From assembly GCA_938743325.2 (NCBI GenBank), contig OW568871.1:744001-808000 (forward strand): DNA of 64,000 bases, read 5' to 3'. Shown here piece after piece: positions 56,388-64,000 of the stretch (the first letter of the stretch is position 1; each line of letters begins with the position of its first letter). A model generated the notes under the pieces. It was not told the origin of the DNA, searched no databases, and saw only the letters and a program-made list of their open reading frames with translations. The translations under genes were made by a program, and so were the position numbers. This DNA comes from Pycnococcus provasolii (Eukaryota > Chlorophyta > Pseudoscourfieldiophyceae > Pseudoscourfieldiales > Pycnococcaceae).

Positions 56388-57481
56388 GATGATCCAAAAA
56401 GTTTGACAGAGAGACCTGAGAGGACCGGAGTACGACCGAGAAGTCTCTGGCGGGAGTGAGGTGGGCCGAAGAGGCACTGACGGGGATCCCTCGCAGATCA
56501 CATTCTCTGAGTGGCATCGGGGAGGGAAATCTGGGATCCCGCTCGAGCCAACATTCCATGGCGGCGCACACGTTTTCCCGGCGTTTACTTCGTGTGGGGA
56601 ACTCCCGGTCTTCCCAGAGGTCCCTTTTTCTGGACCCGTGGGCATCGTCGGCCGGGCAGCGCACGTCGACCACGGCGTGCGTGTCCGGAGGCGCGAGCAT
56701 GAGGCCATGAGCGCTCTGCGCTCACGTGCGCGTCCATGCACGGCGCGGGCAGCGGCCGAGTTCGTCGGCGTTCTTCTCCCAGAAGATGACCCGTCGTCTT
56801 CTTGCAAACTCATGCCGTGCGCCAGCGCGATGTCACCCTACCTGTTCAACGCAACGTCCGGTGGGAGTGGACCGCCACCAGCCGCTCACCACTTTCCCCG
56901 CTTCTCGACGGTGCGAGCACAGGCGGCACATGCGGAACGAAATCGCACCGATCATGAGTCGATCTGCTTTCGCCGCTTTCGCGAAACTCATGTTAACCAA
57001 CGTCGTCGTTGTGTTGCGTGCTTGAGGGAGGGTCGCGACACGACCGCAAGTTTTGGCCCTCTTCATGGGATCCGCATGCGTTGCGCCATGCATCGCATAA
57101 GCGATGACGTCAACCTGACGTCTCTTTCGTTTGCGCATTGGGCAGTGCGCCGAACGCGCCGTGACGGACGGAGTTGGGACGTGTGTACGAGTTCGTGGAT
57201 GATGATTACAAACGAAAGAATTCAGCAATTACAGAGGATGAGATCGCGGCGGCGGCGGCTGAGCTCGCGGCGACGGCGGATGACCAAAAGAGCGTAGCAC
57301 CATGCAGTGAGAGTACAGACCGGGCTCCCAAGAGGGAAAAATTTTGCGCACAGCAAACGAAGCAGTACTACGAGGGATCCCCAGACCAAAGGAACACAAA
57401 GACTGGCCCACCTACTCTTCCCCCTGTTGTGAGTTGTCCGACGCTCCTCCCCCCCATTGATCGGCGCGAGGAGAACGAAGT
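56388..57481. other. 1.1-kb region with possible broken or spliced small gene
   Basis: Between the DUF2009 start (-) and the BT1 transporter start (+). On the plus strand 57010-57117 encodes RRRCVAC followed by ASFGPLHGIRMRCAMH and RISDDVNL, which resembles one degenerate EsV-1-7 Cys/His repeat (its second Cys is replaced). A different frame at 57174-57503 (VYEFVDDDYKRK, then ITEDEIAAAAAELAATADDQ) is protein-like, runs into the BT1 start and has no ATG. Either a spliced gene I could not resolve or a remnant. Confidence 0.3.
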
Positions 57482-58921
57482 ATGGCGGCGGCGGCAGCGA
57501 TAAGCGACAAGGTGCCTGCCGCAGCGCCTTGGCCGCACGCCATCTCGATTGTGATATTAATCAATAACGTCAGGGTTATGCTGACGGCGACGCCAGTTGC
57601 CGTCATGCTCACGCGCACGCTCGCTCTAACGCCTGCGGACATAAACTATATTTATGCCGCCATGTTCATACCCACGTCGTTCGAGGCGCTTTACGCCCTC
57701 CTGTCTGACAAAGCACCCTTGCTCGGAGAACGTCGACGGCCGTATTTTGTTGTGTTTGCCGCGCTGCAGGCGCTAGCTACGCTTTTTCTTTCTCAGGCGT
57801 CGTCCAAAACATCAGCGCTCGTGTGGAGTATACTCCTGGGAGCGGCAAACTCCGGGACAACTGCCGTCGCCAACGGGTGCGTCGCGGACGTCGCGAGGCA
57901 GTCCAGCAGCACGTTCGCGTCTGGCGCGGCGAGTGCGTGCGAGGCGCTGCGATGGGCGGGCAACGTCATTGGTACCGCGCTAGCTGCCCTGCTCTTGTAC
58001 CTGTGGACTGACCCGAGAAGCGTTCTTCTGTTCTCATGCGTGTGCCCCATCGCGGTTGTATTCGCGGCGCTTTTCGTTCCGCCGCAGCTCGAACCACCAC
58101 CTCCGGCGTTGACATCTGACGGAGACGACGACGAGGAGGTTGCAGAAGTTGCCGACGTTGCCGACGAGTCTGCGGCGCTGCTGAGTCCTCAACCACTACC
58201 AGCTCTCCCACCACAGCAACAGCAGCCGACAACACCACAGCAACAACCGCCACCAACCGCCACAATTATGGTGGTTGCTAGACATCTGGCAAAGCATCTG
58301 TATGCGCCGATACTCGTCGTTGCCGGCCGTGCGCTCGTGCCAAGCCATCGCACGACGTTCTCCTCGTTTGCGTACCAGGCACTCGAGGGAATACCCAGCT
58401 ATCAGTACACGATAGCATCCGCGGCTGGCAACTTGGGCTCCCTGGTGGGTGCCGCCGTGTACTTTCGTATCCTGCGAATGCGCTTTTCGATACGGCAGCT
58501 TTACATCTCGCTCGCACTGATCGCTGCAGCGGCACCGCTCATGCGCATCGCCCTGTTTGTGATGCGCCTCGACGAGGCTCGGCGGAACCCCACGTCCACG
58601 CTCGTGCTCCTGTGCGCGTGGAACTTCGTCGAGGATGCCATGTGGTCAGCCGCTCTCGTTCCCGGCATGGCGCTCATCGCGCTGAACGCCGTCAAGGGCT
58701 ACGAGGCGCTCAGCTTTGCCATCGTCGCCACGATTACCGCATGGGTGACCACCGTGCAAGGTTACATCTCAGGCGCGCTCACGGCGGCATTTGGCGTGCG
58801 GGCGAGTGACAAAGGATGGACGGTGGACGAAACGAACGGCCTTTCGTCGCTCATCCTGCTGTGTTGCCTACTGCACGCGCTGCTACTTCCGCCACTGTAC
58901 GTGTTCTTCCCTCGTAAATAA
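57482..58921 (+). CDS. Folate/biopterin transporter (BT1/FBT family, MFS)
   Basis: 479 residues with about 11-12 membrane helices, split by a polar central loop (about 205-262) rich in Asp/Glu then Gln/Pro. The BT1 signature is clear after helix 2: YIYAAMFIPTSFEALYALLS, then DKAPLLGERRRPYFVV (the D-x-x-P-x-x-G-x-R-R-R-PY motif), and a second-half TTFSSFAYQALEGIPSYQYT. Family members carry folates, pterins, S-adenosylmethionine or amino acids in Leishmania, apicomplexans, cyanobacteria and plants (in the plastid envelope). No transit peptide is obvious, so plasma membrane or vacuole is as likely as plastid. ATG at 57482; stop followed by AAATAAATAAATAAAG, a likely polyadenylation stretch. Confidence 0.85.
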   Translation: MAAAAAISDKVPAAAPWPHAISIVILINNVRVMLTATPVAVMLTRTLALTPADINYIYAAMFIPTSFEALYALLSDKAPLLGERRRPYFVVFAALQALATLFLSQASSKTSALVWSILLGAANSGTTAVANGCVADVARQSSSTFASGAASACEALRWAGNVIGTALAALLLYLWTDPRSVLLFSCVCPIAVVFAALFVPPQLEPPPPALTSDGDDDEEVAEVADVADESAALLSPQPLPALPPQQQQPTTPQQQPPPTATIMVVARHLAKHLYAPILVVAGRALVPSHRTTFSSFAYQALEGIPSYQYTIASAAGNLGSLVGAAVYFRILRMRFSIRQLYISLALIAAAAPLMRIALFVMRLDEARRNPTSTLVLLCAWNFVEDAMWSAALVPGMALIALNAVKGYEALSFAIVATITAWVTTVQGYISGALTAAFGVRASDKGWTVDETNGLSSLILLCCLLHALLLPPLYVFFPRK

Positions 58922-59483
58922 ATAAATAAAGTAAATAACAATAAATAATTATATTTCATTGTCGTCGTCTTTTTCTTCTCTACGTTGCAATATTTTTTGG
59001 GTAACCGTCCTTTCCCGCAGAGGCGAGCATCGTGTGCATCCTGTACGCTCATACACGTTCGTTCGTGACATTGGCTGTCAAGAACGATCGTGAGCACGGC
59101 ATAAAGGTGGTTCGCGCGCTGCACATAAATATGATCCAGGACTTCGTGCCAACGTGTCGTCGTCACCCAGGCGGGGTGATCCTGTGAGAGCGCAAACTTG
59201 ACCTTGCACTTGCACGCGCCGTCCAGGAAGCTTGTTGACCATGCGGAATGACCGCGATGATACACCAGTTGCCAAGGGAGGGAGGGAGGGATTGCGTGCG
59301 AGGCCGGCCAAAGGTCCTTGACCAGGCGGAATGAATGAATGCGCTCCCAGTCAGGTAACCGCCGCCATTCTGCGCCCGTCACGCTCTTCATCATCGCTCT
59401 TGCAAGGCCGCTCGCACAATCAGTCCCTGCAAGCAACGCACTTCTCACTGTTGGCCTTATTGATTTCACACCATTCTTCTTTC
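58922..59483. other. Intergenic region with a possible antisense ORF
   Basis: On the minus strand an ATG at 59394 opens a protein-like frame (SVTGAEWRRLPDWERIHSFR, HRGHSAWSTSFLDGACKCKV, WHEVLDHIYVQRANHLY) of about 160 codons before it runs into the AT-rich 3' flank of the BT1 gene and then on antisense to it. No family is recognised and there is no matching stop near a poly-A signal, so I leave it as a possibility. GGGA runs lie at 59280-59292. Confidence 0.25.
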
Positions 59484-60656
59484 ATGACGGTCGCGTCAAG
59501 TTCCACTCGCTCGTCGTCCTCGTCATGCAGCTCCATGCTCTCCTCACTTCTGGTGTACACAACGACTCGCGAGGTGCGCATACACGAACCATCCCTCGCA
59601 CTCGCCTACTACGCGTGCGTCGGCCTGCTCATGCTGTACATCATACTCGGCGACTTTGTTGCGGGACACGCGTACCAGGCGTCGTGCACGCTCGTATCCA
59701 GCGTCGACACAAAAGCAAAGGGACAGGCCATTGTCGAAAACCTACCAGGAAAAACAGTCTTGGACGCGAGCGACCTCGTCACGAGCACAGGCGACGGATT
59801 CTTTGCAGCCACCTCCCTGCGAACGACGCAGCAGCTCATGGGGACGTGCGCGGGAGTTCGCACGTCCGAGCAGTGCACCGTGGATGGTGACTGCAAGGCT
59901 GGCGCCATGGCGTGGAGTGGCGAGCAGACGGGAAAGTGCGTCGACAATCCGTCCGGAACGCCTCCCAAAACGTGCGAGGTGTACGGCTGGTGCCCCGGCG
60001 AACCGGAGGGCGAGGCTGGAACGCACGACGTGCAAGGCGTCGGAAACTTCACCGTCTTTGCAAGAATCAACAGCCGCTTCGAGTGCGACGGCGGGCGCAC
60101 GTACCGGTACACGAACGCGCTCGGCAGCGAGCCCACGCCTGGCGTGAACCTGTTCACAATCAACGAGATGATTGAAGGGCTCGGCGAACTGGATGCGGGC
60201 ATGGACGTCGCGCTTACGTTCGCGTTTAACTGCGACTTGGATCGCGGCGACGTGCAGAAGACATGCACACCGTCGATATCCACGCGCAGATTGGACAACG
60301 TTGACGGGAGCACGCTCAGCGAGGGCTACAACCTCAGGACAGTCACGTACGGCGACAGCATTTCATGGGATAATCGAACGCTCACCAAGTGGTACGGCAT
60401 ACGCGTTCGCGTTCGCACCGTCGGACGAGGGCGGCGATTCAGCGCGTCGGAAACCTTCGCACACATCGGAAGCGGCGTGGCTATGCTCGGCGTTGCGGCG
60501 GTGATCACCGACTTTCTGCTCATGTACGTCTTCCGGCACCGCGCGCAGCTGTACGAGCTGCTTGCGCAGCGCAAGGTGCTCGTCGCCGACGCGACTGGCA
60601 GCGGCGGCACGGCGGAGGAGATAACCGACGACAACGAGCAGCCTCTTCTCAGGTGA
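59484..60656 (+). CDS. P2X-type ATP-gated cation channel
   Basis: 390 residues from the ATG at 59484; an in-frame ATG at 59331 would add 51 residues, but P2X N-termini are short. Two membrane helices at about 37-58 and 335-357 enclose a Cys-rich ectodomain. Family marks: YTTTREVRIHEPSL before TM1, SSVDTKAKGQ with the ATP-binding Lys pair, GTCAG/TSEQCTVDGDC Cys pattern, NRTLTKWYGIRVRV (the second ATP-binding patch with Arg and Lys), and the TM2 pore motif AHIGSGVAMLGVAAVITDFL. In animals these trimers gate Na/Ca entry by extracellular ATP; in Dictyostelium and Ostreococcus they work on contractile vacuole or other membranes. Land plants lack P2X, so this supports an alga. The tail ends EQPLLR. 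Confidence 0.93.
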   Translation: MTVASSSTRSSSSSCSSMLSSLLVYTTTREVRIHEPSLALAYYACVGLLMLYIILGDFVAGHAYQASCTLVSSVDTKAKGQAIVENLPGKTVLDASDLVTSTGDGFFAATSLRTTQQLMGTCAGVRTSEQCTVDGDCKAGAMAWSGEQTGKCVDNPSGTPPKTCEVYGWCPGEPEGEAGTHDVQGVGNFTVFARINSRFECDGGRTYRYTNALGSEPTPGVNLFTINEMIEGLGELDAGMDVALTFAFNCDLDRGDVQKTCTPSISTRRLDNVDGSTLSEGYNLRTVTYGDSISWDNRTLTKWYGIRVRVRTVGRGRRFSASETFAHIGSGVAMLGVAAVITDFLLMYVFRHRAQLYELLAQRKVLVADATGSGGTAEEITDDNEQPLLR

Positions 60657-60840
60657 CATTTAAACATTCTTTCTTTGTTACTTAATCTTCTTTTTAATCA
60701 CGAGACATTGGTTGGTAAATAAAACCAACAAAAAAATTTTTCCTTCTGAGAGGTGTGTGGGTTTATTTCAACCTTTTTTTCTTTTTTTTTTTCTTTGAAA
60801 AACGCTGCACCTACACAGCTCATCATCATCATCATCATCA

Positions 60841-63800
60841 TCATCCTCGCCGTGATGGAGGAGGGGGAGGAGGAGGGGGAGGAGGAGCACCTCCGTATGC
60901 TGCAGCATGCTGCATACCCTGCTGCTGCGGCTGCTGCATCCCCTGCGGCTGCTGCATACCCTGCTGCCGGTGCATCTGCATCCAAGCCTGCCGCCTTCTG
61001 TCCTCCTGCACCTGCGCCGCACGCCTCCTGTACTCCTTAAGATCACGACATCGCGGCACGGGGCAGTTGGGCGTGCGGCATCCCTTGGCGTGGATTTGAA
61101 GTAAGTTCCACATGCGCCGGCAGAGCATGCATCCACCCGCAACCTTCGTTGGGCACGTCAGCCCGTGCTGGAACAAAGCTTTCACCTTCATGCAGTTCGT
61201 CGACGGGCAGTGGCGATCCGAGCAGGCACTCGCGTGCACCAGCAGCTGCATCGTTCGGTGCAGCTGCTGCATGCGCTCGACACGCTCGCGGTCCTCCTGG
61301 GTCGCACTTCCGACAGCCGCCCCGGTGGGGCGCAGCGGGTGCTCGTGCTTGAAGTTCGGGCTGCGGCGGCACGCCTCGCACACGTCGTAGTCGCTGCACT
61401 CGTCGCACCGGTACGCGCGCGCGTCAGCCTGCATTTCGATGCCACACACGTTGCACGTCGCGGCGAAGCCGGGCGCCTGCGGGTTGTGCATGTGGTACAG
61501 TACCATCATCGAGCTGTGCTTTGCGCGACGCAGCGTGTCGAACTGGTAGTGGTTTCCCTGGCACAGGCTCAAAAAGTTCTGCCTCGTGTCGAAAAACTCG
61601 CTCGGCTCGCCCGGAGGATCGGGATCCTTCGTGTCGCCGTGCTTGCCCACATCCTCCTGCACCATTTCGGAGAGCACGACACCCTCCGGCAGCTTACGCG
61701 AGTCGCCGGAGCTCGTCGCTATAATAGCGTTGCAGGCGCCGCACAGCCGGTACTCTTCTTTGGTCCCGCACGGCGGGCACACGTACGAAGTTCCCTCGAC
61801 GTACGTGCCGCAGCACGAGCACGTAGGGAAGAGGTTCACGATGATAAACTCGTGCTTCAGCTCCATGCTCATCGCGCGCCCGTTCGCGTCGCAGTTCTTC
61901 TTCGTGATCACCTCGGACAGCTTCTCAATCAGCTTCCCGTCCTTTCGCCTGATCACCTCCTTGTCATTCTCCTGCTTCTTCTTTCCGCCACCCTTGCCCT
62001 TCTTGCTCCCGCCCGCCGCCTTCTTGCTCCCAGCCGGCGCCGCCGCGTTGGCGCCACCCGCGTCGCCATTCTCCTCATCCTCGATCATCTTCAAAAAATC
62101 CTCAAACGCGCCGGGGAAGTAGTCACCCTCGAAGTACGGAAGCTTCGTCGATATAAGCTTCTCGGGCGGATCGTTCGGGCGGCGATGGAAGAGCTGGTCG
62201 TACAGGTTTGTGACGCTGTGCACGATTCGCTGCTCGCAAGCCTTGCGCAGCATCGTCAGGTACCACTCGCGCAGCTTGTCCGGCTTCGGCGTCTTCTGCC
62301 GCTGCGGGTGGCAGTACAGGATGTAGTCCTCACCCTGCGACGGCGGGCAGCTCCAGATGTACATGCTCGTGAAGCCGCGATTGCGAACGTATTCGAGGTA
62401 CCCGAGCATGAGGTCGTGGTAGACGAACGTTCGCAGCGCGCCGCCGTAGGCGCTCGTGCGCTCCGGCGTGAAGTACTTCACGCTGTCGATGTAGCTGAGG
62501 TAAATGCGCCGAGAGTTGGGACCCGAGCACCCCTTGTCAAACTCGTGCACGTACATCGTAAAGAGCACGACGTCGACGCCGTCAATCTTCTTGAACAGGA
62601 GAATCGCCTTGGACCGGTATGGCATCGTCGAAGGGAAGCCGCTGCCGCCAAACACCTGCAGAAACTTTTCCTTCGTCTCCACTCGCTTCTCCACGCTGCT
62701 GACTACGCGGATCGCGAGCTCGCCAGGATTCACGGTTTGCACATCCTTCTCCGCGCAGTTTTCCTTCTTCGCCATATCCGCAACCTCCTGCTTCATGCTC
62801 CTCGCCACGCGATCTTCCAGGTAATCGCTGAGCTTCGTCTGCGGGTACTCACACGCGCCCATAAGCGTCTTGGGGCGCTTGTCGATCGGCTTGCGCTTTC
62901 CCGTTTCAAGATCCTTGAGGCAGCACAGAGGGCACGTGAACGACACGTCGCCGCCGTCGTTCTGCCTGCCGTTGAAGAGCGCGCAGATCTGGTGGAGCCA
63001 CCGCTCGCACTTGTCGCACTGCACCCACGCCTCCTCCATCTCCTCCTCATTCTTCTTCTTCACCAGCGCCGACTTGGGAATCTGCTTGTCTTCGACAGCA
63101 AACTGAGTCTTCGTGTCCGTGTAGCACTTGTGGCAGTACACCGACTTTGCCATCTGGGCGTTGTTCCCGCCACCCTCGGGCACGGCGTAGTAGTACACCT
63201 GGTGCTTCTTGATGCGCTCGTTGCAACATGTGCACCACATCGGCAGCGGCTCGAACATGAGCTTCTCCTGGCAGCACAGCGCGCACGCCGAGCTGGGATC
63301 CGCCGCGGCGGCGCTGGGATCCGCCTTGGCGCTGGGATCCGCCTTCGCGCCCGTGGGCGTGTTCTCCGACTTCGGGTCAGCCTTCACGGCTGCGGCTGCG
63401 GCATCAGCCGCCGCCTTGGCAGCCGCCGCCTCCGCCTTGGCCTGGGCTCGCTTCCCTCCTCGGCCAACGGATGGCGCAACCTTCTCCTTCTCCTTCTCCT
63501 TCTTCTCCCTCTTGTCTTCCACCTCCACCGGATGTCTCGTGACGGCGATGTGGTGCCTGAGCTGCTCCATCGAGAACGTCTCGACAAGGCTTGCCGTCTC
63601 ATCCTTTTTGGCGCCCTGCGCGCCGCCAACGAGGCCCAGAGTTCCCGCGGCACCCGGACCCGCCGGTCCCGCGGCACCCGGCTCCGTCTTCTGCCTCTTC
63701 ATCGACGCCTGCTGCTGGGCGGCGTACTGCTCCTGCTGCATTCGCCGCTGCTTGTCGAGCTGCTCGCGAACGGGAGCGCACACGGGGCACCGCTGATCCG

Positions 63801-64000
63801 TGCACCTCTGGTGATGCTTGAGCAGCTCGCGGCTTCCCACGCAGCGCGGGTACTGGCAGTTGGGAACATTGCACTGCAGGATGTGCTGCCACAGCCTTCT
63901 GGCGACGTGGCAGTGCGGCGTGGTTTGGCACTGCCCCTCCGGCGCCTGGCACTTGCTCGCGTGCCTGAGGAACAGAAGCCATCGCTGCTGCTTGACGATG
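60841..64000 (-). CDS. CBP/p300-type histone acetyltransferase, plant HAC layout (5' end outside window)
   Basis: Open from the right edge of the window to a stop at 60841, 1,053 residues seen. Domains in order: TAZ1 (63999-63760; VKQQRWLLFLRHASKC, RRLWQHILQCNVPNCQYPRC, SRELLKHHQRC), a disordered Ala/Lys linker, a RING/PHD-like Cys cluster (about 63300-62910; WCTCCNERIKKHQ, VQCDKCERWLHQICALFN), the KAT11 catalytic domain (about 62850-62080; RIYLSYIDSVKYFTP, HDLMLGYLEYVRNRGFTSMY, WSCPPSQGEDYILYCHPQ), ZZ finger (about 61470-61340; CNVCGIEMQADARAYRCDEC), TAZ2 (about 61290-61030) and a Gln/Pro tail. No bromodomain or KIX is seen, as in plant HAC proteins. It acetylates histones as a transcription co-activator. 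CAT trinucleotide repeats overlap the stop region (60823-60846). Confidence 0.95.
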   Translation of the reverse strand, partial: IVKQQRWLLFLRHASKCQAPEGQCQTTPHCHVARRLWQHILQCNVPNCQYPRCVGSRELLKHHQRCTDQRCPVCAPVREQLDKQRRMQQEQYAAQQQASMKRQKTEPGAAGPAGPGAAGTLGLVGGAQGAKKDETASLVETFSMEQLRHHIAVTRHPVEVEDKREKKEKEKEKVAPSVGRGGKRAQAKAEAAAAKAAADAAAAAVKADPKSENTPTGAKADPSAKADPSAAAADPSSACALCCQEKLMFEPLPMWCTCCNERIKKHQVYYYAVPEGGGNNAQMAKSVYCHKCYTDTKTQFAVEDKQIPKSALVKKKNEEEMEEAWVQCDKCERWLHQICALFNGRQNDGGDVSFTCPLCCLKDLETGKRKPIDKRPKTLMGACEYPQTKLSDYLEDRVARSMKQEVADMAKKENCAEKDVQTVNPGELAIRVVSSVEKRVETKEKFLQVFGGSGFPSTMPYRSKAILLFKKIDGVDVVLFTMYVHEFDKGCSGPNSRRIYLSYIDSVKYFTPERTSAYGGALRTFVYHDLMLGYLEYVRNRGFTSMYIWSCPPSQGEDYILYCHPQRQKTPKPDKLREWYLTMLRKACEQRIVHSVTNLYDQLFHRRPNDPPEKLISTKLPYFEGDYFPGAFEDFLKMIEDEENGDAGGANAAAPAGSKKAAGGSKKGKGGGKKKQENDKEVIRRKDGKLIEKLSEVITKKNCDANGRAMSMELKHEFIIVNLFPTCSCCGTYVEGTSYVCPPCGTKEEYRLCGACNAIIATSSGDSRKLPEGVVLSEMVQEDVGKHGDTKDPDPPGEPSEFFDTRQNFLSLCQGNHYQFDTLRRAKHSSMMVLYHMHNPQAPGFAATCNVCGIEMQADARAYRCDECSDYDVCEACRRSPNFKHEHPLRPTGAAVGSATQEDRERVERMQQLHRTMQLLVHASACSDRHCPSTNCMKVKALFQHGLTCPTKVAGGCMLCRRMWNLLQIHAKGCRTPNCPVPRCRDLKEYRRRAAQVQEDRRRQAWMQMHRQQGMQQPQGMQQPQQQGMQHAAAYGGAPPPPPPPPPPSRRG

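Overview
The window is nuclear DNA of a eukaryote, most probably a compact-genome green alga of prasinophyte grade. This rests on the mix of genes. There is a plant-type MAP kinase kinase with an S/T-x5-S/T activation loop. There are two nuclear genes for plastid proteins: ribosomal protein uL6c and a CPP1/DUF3353 chaperone of chlorophyll synthesis. There are also a BT1-type folate/pterin transporter, a RAP-domain organellar RNA protein, a HAC-type CBP acetyltransferase, an EMB8-type hydrolase, a BPA1-like RRM protein, and an alga-type P2X channel. Genes are dense (about one per 2.3 kb), mostly without introns (6.8 kb and 6.1 kb single reading frames), GC-rich and rich in Asp, Glu, Ala and Pro runs. 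Intergenic DNA is AT-richer. The species cannot be named from the sequence.

Layout: 0-7 kb holds an EMB8-like 3' end, a MAPKK (-), a Cys-rich ORF and an 11-exon secreted protein whose exons are tandem copies of one repeat. 7-15 kb holds a rhodanese-RRM fusion (-), a temptin/copper monooxygenase (+), a small acidic ORF (-), mitochondrial uS17 (+), a BPA1-like RRM protein (-) and archease (+). 15-26 kb holds a giant FOCAD/RST1-like helical protein (+), a repetitive acidic membrane protein (-) and a proteasome alpha-4/PSMA7 gene (-, three exons resolved). 26.3-27.8 kb is a compact tyrosine-recombinase element with 169-bp direct repeats in an A1-B1-A2-B2 arrangement, abutting telomere-like repeats. 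27.8-40 kb holds PRCC (+), plastid uL6 (-), VDAC (+, one intron), RRP5 (+) and a RAP-domain gene that looks cut at its 5' end. 40-48 kb holds an RCC1-like array protein (-), two secreted or membrane proteins (+), a PDI-like protein (-) and CPP1 (-). 48.4 kb has an intron-containing tRNA-Tyr(GUA). 49-64 kb holds RAD54B (+), a Notch-type LNR membrane protein (-), a DUF2009 protein (-), a BT1 transporter (+), a P2X receptor (+) and a 5'-cut HAC acetyltransferase (-).

The genes do not form one pathway; most are housekeeping (ribosome biogenesis, proteasome, organellar ribosomes, tRNA maturation, chromatin, DNA repair) with a lineage-specific secreted or membrane set between them. Three patterns cross gene borders. 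Short TTAGGG/CCCTAA arrays sit in promoter spaces, several of them divergent, in front of housekeeping genes. The same short palindromic or TACAGTA-type words recur in intergenic DNA. Coding minisatellites with in-frame periods (18, 66-69, 117 and 342 bp) appear to be the main way new secreted or repeat proteins arise here.
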